Shown: positions 1-10,639 of the stretch, piece after piece
Layout: every line of letters begins with the position of its first letter
Position numbering within the stretch: the stretch's first letter is position 1
NCBI GenBank assembly: GCA_000467715.1
Contig: AJFK01000419.1
Coordinates: 1-37,282 of the forward strand
DNA length: 37,282 nt
Reading direction: 5' to 3'
From: Hysterium pulicare CBS 123377
Lineage: Eukaryota; Ascomycota; Dothideomycetes; Hysteriales; Hysteriaceae
Notes under the pieces: model-generated
Databases searched by the model: none
What the model was told of the DNA's origin: nothing
The model's input: only the letters and a program-made list of their open reading frames with translations
Program-made: the position numbers and the translations under genes

Positions 1-1368
1 CGGCAGGCTGGAGCAATAGCGCAAGGCTTGATATGGATGGAGAGCAGGCTCGGCTACGTCAGTCCAAAAGAGCCAGCAATCAACCAGATCTGGCTGCGAT
101 GCTGCGACCCCCTCCACCTCTCTTCACACGTGTACTGTGCAACGTTTTGCGCCTGCGAATAGCACCCAAATGTACAGCGCCCCGCTGCGCACCGGCCAGC
201 CTCCTGCGCGATGCCGCTGTCAAAGGCGTGCTGGATTAGCGGCATAGTCCGGCCACCTGTTTGGCTCCAAGGATCTCGCTACCACGCTATCGACAAGCTT
301 CTCATCGAGATCATCTGAACGACGGCCCGGAGAAGTTGCCTTGATAGCTGTGCAGGGGTTCGGTGAGACGGCCAATCGCTGCATCCGTAAAGTGAAATCT
401 TTTGAACGGTCTTGCGCCAGATCCTCCTCGAGCTGCGAGCTGACACTCGGTTCCATGAACGCCCCAGTCTGTCTGACAGCCCAAATAATGGGAATATCCA
501 GTGTTGTTGTGGCCAATCGAACACGTTTACAATCTGCAAGTTTTGGTGACGGGATGCAAATGTCTCGCCTTCCTTACAGCTTCCCCAGTGGCCCTGTTGT
601 AGTCGAGCTCTTGATTCTGCAGAACGATGCAGAATAGAAATCTATTCAACCCTCAGAATCACGGATTGTTATGCGGCCAACCTGTTGTGGACCATACCAG
701 ACTCCCATGTGCATGACGAGCGTCCGCGCAGCAAGGGTCGTGTGAATGCGTGATGCGTGTTGCGATCGGTTACTGGCAGCCATGGACAAGGTGAGCATAA
801 GCATGGGAACGGGGTTCAGTTGCATCGTTCCCATGTCTACCAAGCCTCTCGTGGAGTCGTGGATGCCACTCACGCTTGAATTTCCTGCTTCTTTATGGGC
901 ATCGCTTCACAGCTGAGAAGCCGGCGCTGCAGTCATTGTGCGAGATCGGTGGCTTGCAACGTCGAACAGGTTTTGGAATCCCAAAAGCTTCTAGCATGAC
1001 GAGGCAAATTAGCGATCCAAACGTGGGCAACCAGATCACTCGGTGGCCTCCACCAATACCAAGCCCCAGGGCGGCGGCCTAAAAGTTGCTAAAAATGTCA
1101 CATCGACATCTCGCAGCCGATCTTCGATCGCGAATTATCAACCCTCCAGGGTTGTTCCCGTTTCGCTTCCGAAACGATGAACACATTCACTATTATTCGA
1201 CCCTCGAACGCCACATTATTCGAGTGCTGATTCATCAACTGCACGATCGCCCTCGGAAGCGTGCTTTTTCGTCAGCGGGTCTCAGGATCCGGCCAGATTT
1301 TCTGAACGACATGACGGTCCGCTCGATGTGCAGAGGTCATGATCTCCATTTAGTTTCTTTCCCTACAG

Positions 1369-1614
1369 ATCCTGACGGGTAGATTTCCGGTAGCGACGCA
1401 ATCTATCGCAAAGACCAATATTTATCTGATCGAGAGTTTACCGAAACGCCGGCTGGTAAGTAGTCGCTCGTATGCTCGTAATATCAAGCCTCTCATCGAA
1501 GTCTCGTCTGGAAAGCTGAAGGCGTTTGTGGCTGCCCATGGCACCGCTCGTTTAGGTAATGTTGGCTTGTTTTCTATGCCTCCCAACTCCATTTTAGGAC
1601 GCATGGGCTTTTAG
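1369..1614 (+). pseudogene. Possible exon remnant, unidentified
   Basis: A plus-strand frame ends at a TAG at 1612-1614 and directly follows a pyrimidine-rich acceptor (CCCTACAG, 1361-1368). Its translation has a protein-like C-terminus containing FVAAHGTARLGNVGLFSMPP. No convincing upstream exon with a start codon was found: frames before the acceptor contain several stops. The family is not recognised. It may be the last exon of a decayed gene or a chance open frame. Confidence 0.2.
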
Positions 1615-3828
1615 TAAAATTGTCCATTTCCATATCCAATCTCTGCACAGTACTTTTCGCATATTGATATCCAAACTCCCAGACTTGCTGCAAAACCGAG
1701 CAGAAAGTATTGTTAGTGGAGCTACTATTGCCGACAGCTTCTATGAGTTCTAGTGGACACCGGAAGATTTGCCTGTCGAGACTACGGTCGCATGAGGATA
1801 TTAAAATTCCAGCGTTGACTCCGTATCCCATGAGGTCCACATAATTCCGACGCCCACGCACTTTGCATTGTCGGTTCGCACGCGATATGTGGCAGTTGAC
1901 CGTTTTGGACCTCCTAGGCGTTGCAATCATGGCCTTCTGCGTGGAAGTCTTGTAGCATCTCAGAGTTGGGCGTATTTCGTTACTATTTAATCCAGGCCGT
2001 TTAAATTTGACTTGCACCCATTGCCATCCGGAGAGATAGTATAATCGAATGTGTATGGAGGCAGGGTCACGTCGAAGAAAGGTACGAGTGATCAGACTCA
2101 TGCCCTCCTTTCCATCCATCTTACAAAGCAACTGAATCGATATCGTACCTCGACCGATGCTATTATTAGGACTATAGCAGCGTGACATTAAAAAGTGTCT
2201 GCACGCCGCAGTACAGCAAGAGTTTCGTCCCTCGATTTACGGTCTGACTGGTTCAATATCAGGCGCTAGCACGGCATCAAACTTACCGTATGCATGCACT
2301 GGCCAGAGAGCAGTAGGACACGCAATTACTATGAATCTCAAGGATGCTAAGGACCAGCATCGTCCTATTAAGCATTTTCGTATTTTGAGCATGCTCTTCC
2401 ACCCGGGACCTTACCCTGACCTCGGGAGCATCAAGACCTGAATCTGCCCCACAGTTTGTGGAGACCTGCCCCACATTTTGCTTGATACTCAAGTCATTCT
2501 CAGTCATTCTCAGGCACCTCGTCCCTGATGCAACTTGTTCATGTTGTACGTACGTCTTCATGGGTGATTCATTGTAGACAAAGGGCTCTGCTAACCTCCC
2601 TTGTCACGGAGACTTCTTGTTGGTTATCAAAGAGAGATAACCATTCGTCCTTTTGCAGCATGGCTCAAGATATTGGTGTGCTACGCAGGGAGTCAGTTCA
2701 ACCGAGCAGCTCTCTCCACACAATTTTAAAAAGTGAGGCGCATGTATAGGATGGATCTGATCACACACGAGCGGCGTATGCGAACCTTCGCACCTTCCTG
2801 AGAACCATCCCTAGGGAAACCCCCCAACTCAGCACACAGCAAGACACCGAAATTTGATCGCACGATACATTTCACGGAACGACATCGGCTTGCCGGGTTT
2901 GGCTTGTCCCCCGATTCCAACTTTCCTACCCTGCGGGAATGCAAAAAACAAGCAACTAGCAAGTGATACGTAAGCCATGCCGTAGATCTTTGTACAGCGA
3001 AGGTCGCACTCATTCCTTTTTCTCGTACGATCAACGTATGAACCCCCGGAGGTACCAAGACACGACGTTTTCTCTCCGCTGTAAGGCGTTTCGGCTTGTG
3101 CAACGTTTTCTTTTGTCAGGTACTCCCGAATCTCGACTCTTTCGGAGCTAACCATGTTTGGTGGAAAGCGAGATCATGCTGCTCTGCCTTTTGATAGAGA
3201 TCACCGATCATGTCTCACTTGCCGTCTGCATTAGCTACTTCTGTTATCCTAGCACCACATAAACCCGGCGTAGAAAGCATGAAACCGCTGCAGCCGGTTC
3301 CCCGACTACGTTTTGTTTTCGTCCTCCTGCAGATCGGAATTTTGAAATCTTCTGATTTTTGCCAGGAAATTTCCTGCCGGTAGTTGGACGCATATTTTCT
3401 TAAAAAGACACAAGGCATGTTGGCCAGGATAGTCAATTCAATGCCAAACCCCAATTGCTTCTTGATTTTCCCATCAGCCTCGGCTGGGATACCATTTCGT
3501 CGTCTTTCTCTCCCCGGACATTTCAAATCTCTGCGCAATGCTGAATGCAACGGGCATTGCGTGAGATCTTTCCAGCTATCCTGCGATCTGTCTCGCAGGT
3601 ATGTGACCACAGCGATGTGGCCTCCTCCTGCATCAGCGCTTATCCTGGACCTGGAAGCAGTATTGGGACGACGACAGTTGTTGTCCTCAAGGTTGGGCCA
3701 GCGGTTTGCGTCGATGTTTTCGCGTGCTGTTAAAACGTTCCGAGCTCGCCGACCAAGAGTTCGAAATCGATTGGTTACGATCTATGTACTGCAGCTGAAT
3801 GTTCTCAGAATCTGACAGATAAGATTGA

Positions 3829-4248
3829 TGCCCCCAATGTTGGGCTCCATGCTTAAGGCTCTCGCCACTTTTTTATGTTCATTCAAACTTCGATGCGCAT
3901 TCTCTCGTCAAACCATCAGGTTATGGTCCTGATGCGATCAACTCCCTGACCCTGAGTCAGACATCTCTTCACCGTTCTGATGTATCATACTTTCTCCTAT
4001 TTCCTTCAGTCGGCGATTTGTACCATCACTCCACCCACGGTCCCAGCGATACACCCTTTATTGCTTTGAAGGGTGTTTCGCGCGCTCGCAACCGTATCAA
4101 TCGACTTCAAGCCAAAGCGGAGTCACTTCACTCCAATGACTACCATCTGTAGAAGTTGCATCAGTGGAAGTCTATGGATGCTGTTCAGTCTGCATCTTGC
4201 TTTGAGCGCATAAATCAGGCATGTTCGAAAGTTTGGCGCATCCGAATC
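3829..4248 (+). pseudogene. Possible disrupted ORF, unidentified
   Basis: One reading frame stays open from 3829 to 4149, hits TAG at 4150-4152, then continues open to a TAG at 4249-4251. The conceptual product is hydrophilic and has natural-looking composition (for example PFIALKGVSRARNRINRLQ before the stop and SCFERINQACSKVWRIRI after it). A CAG-to-TAG change would explain the break, but there is no recognisable start codon or family. The frame could also be open by chance. Confidence 0.2.
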
Positions 4249-5137
4249 TAGCTACTTGACTCCGTTGTGGGCTTTAACGGGTCTCCAAAGATACGACATC
4301 CCAATAACGCCTTTTAAAACTTCACTTTTGTCCCATAAAAGCGGGAAGAAAAAGGCTATGCGCCATAGGCCCATATGGCGCACTGCCACCAATAACGGTT
4401 GCATACTTTGGGACGCCCTAGAGGTACCTCTGCGCGTCCATTTCAAAGGTCGTGATAGTTCTCCAGTGTCCGGTAAGGCCCAGCCCTGGAGTGAGAGATG
4501 TCATTTGAGGTTTGAAGAAGCCTGAACCCTGACTGCGACTCCAACGACCCACATATGGTCAAACAGTTTTTCAAAATGTCCAAATGGGATCTCTTTAATC
4601 AAAGCAGCTTTGAACCACTTTATACAGTATGCGCCTTTAAAGCTGAGCTTCCATCGGGCGCGTCTGGTTGGGTTCGGCACTCGGGTCTAGTGCTGCAAGA
4701 ATCGTCGAAGGTTGGACGGCCCTGCAGTTTTGCCGCAACCTAATTGGGAATGTAACGCGAGGTAAGTAATTTTCTTTGTCGTTAAAAATATGTATTGAAA
4801 TCGAACATGCGTTTCCCTTTCGGTCGTCAGAACGCGCGGGGTACAACATGCATATCCATGATTGACGGCCTTAAAACGACTTGTGAGCAGCGCAAATGGA
4901 TTTTGAAGGTAGCTTTGCTTTGACAAGCAGCCTTGCTTTGTTTCTATTTCTGCTGGTGTTGAATAAGACCGTGGTTGCAGAGGCGTTCATGCATACGAGA
5001 TCATCGGGTGTACAATTCTCGGGTCTCTGCATGGAATCTAGAACTGCATCTTCATATACTTGATCATCTCAAGTGTTACCATGTGGTCGGGATCGGCCTG
5101 GACGTCACCAGTCACTGGAAAGAGAAGTCAAGCCGCA

Positions 5138-5272
5138 AAAGGTCCTTTTGAGCCATTGGGGCTGGTGGAAGGCGTAGAAGAAGCTCTTTTGTTGGATTAA
5201 AGGCTTCTTTTGAGCCATCGGGGCTGGTGGAGGGCGTAGAAGAAGCTCTTTGATTGGATCAAAGGCTTCTTT
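5138..5272. repeat. 61/62-bp tandem duplication plus partial third copy
   Basis: Unit 1 spans 5138-5198 (61 bp) and unit 2 spans 5199-5260 (62 bp). They share a core reading GGGCTGGTGGA-GGCGTAGAAGAAGC and differ at only a few positions. A third copy starts at 5261 (AAAGGCTTCTTT) and stops after about 12 bp. The unit length is not a multiple of three, so it is unlikely to encode a repeated peptide. It lies about 840 bp upstream of the SREBP start codon. Confidence 0.85.
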
Positions 5273-5702
5273 CTGGTGGCGAAGGAATGACATGTCTATA
5301 GAGCCTGGGTTCTGGAAAGGCATTGAACTCTGGTTGCGATGAGCATCGGCCCAGAATTATTTAAGCTTCGTGGACTCCCTCGAGATGCCTGTGTAGATAT
5401 TGAACCCGCTTTGATAACTTCGGACTTGTCCTCGTACTTCGTGATGTGAGGTTCCATTTGATCTCTCCTCGGCTCTACGTTGGGTTCAAAGACAGCAACA
5501 TGTGCGGGATGCTGTAAGAGACGGAAAAGACCATCGCATCTCGTCGCCAAGCAGGCAAGCAGACTTCAATTGGCGTTACAAAACAGGGTCCCGGAGTAGT
5601 CATGTTCTAGGGCGGGCGACTCCCAATGCAGCGGATGGTTACAGACGCTGCAATCTGTTACACATCCGGCCCGTGCTCGGGGTCTTGTCAAGGCAAGGGG
5701 CG

Positions 5703-5712
5703 ATCAGACCAC
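5703..5712 (+). promoter_or_regulatory. SRE-like element upstream of the SREBP gene
   Basis: The sequence ATCAGACCAC matches the general sterol regulatory element form ATCANNCCAC and differs at one position from the tighter fungal SrbA consensus. It lies about 400 bp upstream of the SREBP start codon. Fungal SREBP genes are known to be autoregulated, so an element here would make sense. A single ten-base match can arise by chance, and I did not see a second copy. Confidence 0.35.
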
Positions 5713-5982
5713 TTCCCGCGATCATACGATAACTTCACCTTCACTTTGCACGCTCGCCCAGCCCCGACGACGACTCTCTCCCATACGCGCAGAACCACCG
5801 ACCCCCGGCTGCCCAACGCTGTCTATTCGCGAATTGCTCTCGGCTGCGCATCCGCTTGGTCTCCAGCACTGAGTCCTGCCCGCCAGCGCTGCGTCCTCCT
5901 GGGGTCCTGCTGACTGGTCGTCTCCGCGACAGACCCAACCCCAGGCTTCCCGACGCCAAATTGAACCTCCACCTCCACCTGC

Positions 5983-5996
5983 ATGGCATGATCTGA
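5983..5996 (+). promoter_or_regulatory. Two overlapping minimal uORFs in the SREBP leader
   Basis: ATG GCA TGA at 5983-5991 and ATG ATC TGA at 5988-5996 overlap in different frames. They are the only ATG triplets I found between about 5700 and the main start at 6111. If transcription starts upstream of 5983, both precede the main ORF by about 115-130 nt and could dampen initiation. The transcript start is unknown, so their presence in the mRNA is an inference from the CT-rich leader that begins around 5740. Confidence 0.4.
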
Positions 5997-6110
5997 ACTT
6001 TGACTCCTCCACCTGTGGTAAGATTCTTACACCTTCTTTCTGCCCGCCTCCTCCAAACTCCCACTGTCGCTGTCTGTGTCGTGCGCTCGGCCGGGTAGAA
6101 GGGTGCCATC

Positions 6111-9100
6111 ATGGCGACTGTCAAGCCTAACAGTGAACCAGATGACGTGCTGCCCTTAGAGCAGATTGCCGTATGTGCATCAATTCGACAGGCGGGCAGT
6201 GCCTTCGAATCCGCTTTCTTTTACTGATGCGACGTCTGTTCATAGGTCGGACCATATTGTGTCTTTGACGACTTCAAGCCTCGACCGACGAGCACCTATA
6301 CCAGCGATCCCACACGGCCCGACAACCCCGTTGCGAAGGAAGAAGCAATGGAGACACCCATCATGTCCAGCGACTTCCCTTTCAACAGTAATGCCAGGGC
6401 ACCGTGGCTGACAACATCCGCCGACGACATAATACTGGCCACCTCATCGCCCGAAGACTATGGGCGTGGCGATTGGAACGAGTGGATGCAGTGGGACCCG
6501 GCCTCCAACAACAACAGCACCAGACCTCCTTTCAATGCCCAAGGCCCCCTTTGTTACCTCAAGCCTGGAGACGTTAAATCGCCAATCTTCAACCGACGAC
6601 AGAACTCACAGCTGCGCGATGCGTCGCTTGGCTTACAGTCACAGACCATTCCCACTTCTCAGCCCATGCCGTCAAGAGTCAACGGCACGCCTTTTACCTT
6701 CGGCGAGAATGTCGAACAAACGCCGGCATTCAGTTTTGCCGGCGCCCCACTGAGTTCACCTTCAGTCGTTAGCGATGCAACACAGAATAACAATGGATTC
6801 TACTCCCCTCCTGTCTGGGATCAACAACAGTCTGGCGAGAGTCCAATGTTCACCTCCGCCCGATTTGAGCAATCGTCACACAATGTTCAACCACCTCGAT
6901 CCACACCAAGCCTTCAGCATAGCCCTGTCTCTGCACATAATGCGCACACAAGCTCGTCGTCTGGACAATCTTCTCCGGAGCCGACCCATTCTGCTAACAG
7001 CAAGAAGCGGAAATCAGCAACAGACTTTGAAGACCCACCGGAGTCCTCAAAAGATCGACAACCACCAGTAAAGAAAACAGCGCATAACATGATCGAGAAG
7101 AGGTACCGTACAAACCTGAACGATAAGATTGCCGCACTACGTGATAGTGTACCGAGTCTCCGAGTCATGTCACGTGGAAATGGCAATGGCAATGAAGAAG
7201 ATGACGATCCCGAAGACCTCGAGGGCCTTACCCCTGCTCATAAGTTGAACAAAGCTACGGTGCTATCTAAGGCGACTGAATACATCCGACACCTCGAGAA
7301 GCGTAACAAACGATTGTCGGATGATCTGACTGCAATGAAAGCCCGGATGGATAACTTCGGGAAGATGGCGATTTCTGCGCCCATGGCCATGACTGCCGCT
7401 GTGAGTACTCCGGATGGGGGGCGGTATCAAGATGACCCATTTGGTCATGGAGCTTTGGCAGCCGTGTCGGGTCCTCCGCAAGGGATGATCCCCGTCCCAG
7501 AAAGCATGGCGAATCTTCATCGCGGACTCCCCCCTCAACCACATTATGCTCCGCAAGCAGGTGGCTATCCGATGTACACCACGGCTCCAGGCCGTCCCGG
7601 CATGTCAGGCCCACCGATCATCCACGGCCGACGAAGCAATGGCATGATGGGCAAGCTGATGGTTGGATCATTGGCGGGTCTCATGATCATGGAAGGACTC
7701 TCCGAACGCGAACAGTCAGGAGAGCAACCGGAAGGACGTGGGCTGTTCGCCTTGCCCTTCAGCTTCGCCAGATTCTTTAGTCCAACAACCTCTCTTGGTG
7801 GCACATCTCATCAAGTTTCGCTCCTTCACCTAGCCAAAACCATCCTCCTGTTTGGTGCACTCTTTTACGTTCTTGGTCCTCTGTTCAACCCTAAGCCAAA
7901 GCCAAAGAAAAAGGTTAATCAGGCAATTATTTTGTCACCCGCTCCATCACTCGCCTCGCCGGTTGAGGTTCGTCACAAAGCATGGCTCACTGCCATCCAA
8001 ACAGTTTGGGTTCCTCGACACAATTTTCTTCTCGAGATCGCGGCGCTGGGGCTCAAAACCCTCAAACTTAGCACTCGGAAAGTTATCGGATGGGATAGGT
8101 ATGCCTTGCTCACAGGTATCACCATGGAGCAAGAAGCAGCACGGGTCAACGCATGGGCAATTGCACTTGACGCTCAGCTAACTGGAGGGGATGCGGAGAT
8201 CAGTATGAGTCGCTTGGTCCTTACCCTTATGGCCTCTGGCACCCTCCCAGATACTCCAGCCCGTCTGATGCTAAAAGCCTTGCATATCCGCATCCTACTT
8301 TGGGAGGTCGCCAATGCGGGATACGGAACTTGGTATATGTTTGAAGAATTGAGTGCAAAACTTGCTAGAACATACTGGAATGCCGCTCGAATCGAACACA
8401 GGCTAAACACAAGCCTCTCCGCCAAAGATGCCAGTGGCATTGAGCCTCTTCCCGACCATTTGGCCGCTCTTCTAGAGATGGAGTGCGACGAAGTGCTCAT
8501 TGACGGCATCATCCAACGAGCATATAATTTGGCATGGAACAAACCTAGCGCGGAAAATACGACGATCGACGATTCGATGGACAGTGTGGTGGAGGATTTC
8601 GCTATCGCGTCTCCACTCGATGCGCTTGCTGCATGGTGGTCAAGCTACGTTCTAACCAAAGCGCTTGCTGGCTACCTTGCCTCTAAAACTTTGGTCATGA
8701 AAGAGGGTGTAAAGCATGATTTGGACCTCGCTACAAGGACTGCTCCGCCTGCATCTGGAGCTCAACTGAGAGCTCTCGTTGCCAGAGCTGTCATGGTTGA
8801 CGAGGATAGATCAAGCCACATTGCCACGGCCTTCCAAGCATTACCGTCTCCACCATCCGCAGCGACACTGGATGCTAAGAAGTCATCCCGTGCCCTTCTC
8901 ATGAATGTTGTTGGCGATGCCCCCATGCCACCAGATGTCCGCAAAACTCTCACCTTAGCAAAGTGCCAAGCTCTGGTGGAATCGCCGAACGACGAAGCCC
9001 GACTGCGAGCCGCCTTCGTTATCAACAACACCTACCTTCCGAGCGCAAGCATCACGCTTCTCAGTTTCGCCGCCGCATTCAAGATCATCAATCATTTTGT

Positions 9101-9344
9101 GCAAGATGATGAGCTTCTGGCCGAGACTAAGCAAGGTCTTGAACGAATGGTGAGTTCGTTGCGGTTGTGGATCGGTCGTGAGGCCGGTGGCCGAAGCGGA
9201 CTTTCGAATAAGACGCGAGGAGAAATCATCGACCGCTGTTTAGATGTCAGCAAGTCTCTTGTTGGTATGAATGAAGTCGAATATTCCGATTCTGCTTATG
9301 TGAGTCAGAACGATTCAGATGACGATATCGAGGAGAAGCCTTGA
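6111..9344 (+). CDS. srbA: ER-anchored SREBP-type bHLH-Zip transcription factor
   Basis: Exons 6111-6170 and 6246-9344 (75-nt intron) encode about 1052 residues. The start was chosen because exon 1 joins in frame at a canonical GTATGT donor and extends an acidic N-terminus. The bHLH begins near residue 299 (AHNMIEKRYRTNLNDK) and carries the SREBP-specific tyrosine (Y307), followed by a leucine zipper to about 385. Two hydrophobic segments (about 488-508 and 546-566) form the ER hairpin, and the remaining roughly 450 residues match the fungal DUF2014 SREBP tail. Family knowledge: the membrane precursor is cleaved under low oxygen or sterol depletion through the Dsc complex and rhomboid protease route, and the N-terminal part activates ergosterol, heme and hypoxia genes. 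The nuclear part is Ser/Pro/Gln-rich. It is close to full family length with no defects seen. Confidence 0.95.
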
Positions 9345-10639
9345 TTGTTGTTGTTATTTATCCTTGTTCATATGCTCTCTGCCGCTGTCACATTCTTCTC
9401 TTTTTGTCCCTAATTCTCAGATGGACCGATTCAGCGATGAGATTCACAGGCGATGGGCTCATGAATTTTATTGGTGTATCTTGGTTTTTCCCCACGGGGT
9501 TACTGGAGTGTAAGGAAGGCAAATGGGTGACCCGAGTCACCCTTGTCTATGTCTATGTCTATTTCTTGGGCTCTTTTCTATTGTTTGATGATGGACTGTA
9601 TACGATCTCGTCCACCCCCCTCCCTTACCAAAAGTTGGAGGTTCTGGTCTTCTTGTGCACAATACATACATCACAAGCTTGTTGTTGTGGATGAATTACT
9701 TTATCTTTTCTTTCTAGCTGGGATGGAAATCCATGGGATGTGATGTGATGGACGGCGTTTCTGATGATACTTTCTTTCCCCGGCGATCGAGGGTGTTTAT
9801 TCTTTATATGGGCTTCTGCTCTACTACTGGCTTCCCTCGAGACTTTGGAGGAGAGGTTTATATAGACTCCAGTTTTCGGCTTGGTTCGTCGATACATATA
9901 TATGTTCTCTGATGAATAGATCACACCCTTTTTATCTCAATGTTGTTCTCCTAGCAAGGGTGCTATAAGTTTCATAGTGAGAGCTAAATACTTCCCTACT
10001 AAATCGCTTAGCTACCTTGCCTCATATGTAATCTCGCTCTTTCTAGATAGAGAGAAATAGACTCTACGTGTCTATTCTGAAATAGTCACAGTCTTTGCCA
10101 TTTTCGGACCCCATTTTCACAAGGGACGCGAGAAAGCAAAACATAGCAGCAATATGCAAAATTGTCAGCTTGGATAATAGAAAGCACGTTGTTTCTAGCC
10201 CATGCCGATGCCGTAGGTACGTGGGAACACTATACTACTCCCCGTTCCACAACCAATCCCAATCCAACCCAAATGCCCCGAGCAACAACTACAGTACGGA
10301 CGGGAGTACAGAGTAAATCAATCAACCCCCGAATCAGAAAACGAAATGCAGAAACACAACAACCAATGGGGGTGAGTGGGTATAAAGGTGGGGTCCCTAT
10401 CAATAGAGATAGATAGATAGATGATGGGTACACAACTCCTCCTAACCCGAAAAAGATTACATGCGGTGGATTATCTACCTGGTGTAATGTGAGTGATATC
10501 AAAAGTCCTCCCCTTCTATGCCTCCAAATCATCTGCTCCTCGACACTACATCTGTAGCTACGCCTCCTCCTACGACATCACTCCAAAAATTCAGAGAGCT
10601 CAGTGATCGAGAAAGTAACCCGCGTGGTTTAAGTATCAC
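9345..10639. other. Convergent 3' intergenic region
   Basis: This region lies between the 3' ends of the SREBP and kinase genes. It contains pyrimidine-rich probable 3' UTR after 9345, a (GTCTAT)3 run at 9545-9562 and a short (AGAT)4 tract near 10407-10422. Open frames here are short and have no protein-like character. I see no RNA gene. Confidence 0.6.

Larger units (their letters stand above)
1..5100. other. Gene-poor segment with short coding-like fragments
   Basis: No complete gene is supported in this stretch. Open frames are short, overlap on both strands and do not resemble a known family. Three places read like decayed exons: a plus-strand frame at 1369-1614 preceded by a good splice acceptor, minus-strand fragments within about 1801-2095, and a plus-strand frame at 3829-4248 broken by one TAG. 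Base composition is not strongly AT-rich, so heavy repeat-induced point mutation is not obvious. No terminal repeats, reverse transcriptase or transposase motifs were recognised. Confidence 0.5.

Noticed and set aside
5105-5323. Apparent Pro/Gln-rich peptide encoded by the tandem repeat
   Set aside because: The repeat units are 61/62 bp, so each copy is read in a different frame; no repeated peptide results.
1-5700. Possible retrotransposon in the left arm
   Set aside because: No reverse transcriptase, integrase or transposase motifs, no terminal repeats and no target-site duplications were seen.
9545-10424. Short hexamer and AGAT microsatellites
   Set aside because: Only three or four units each, with no sign of function beyond ordinary simple repeats.
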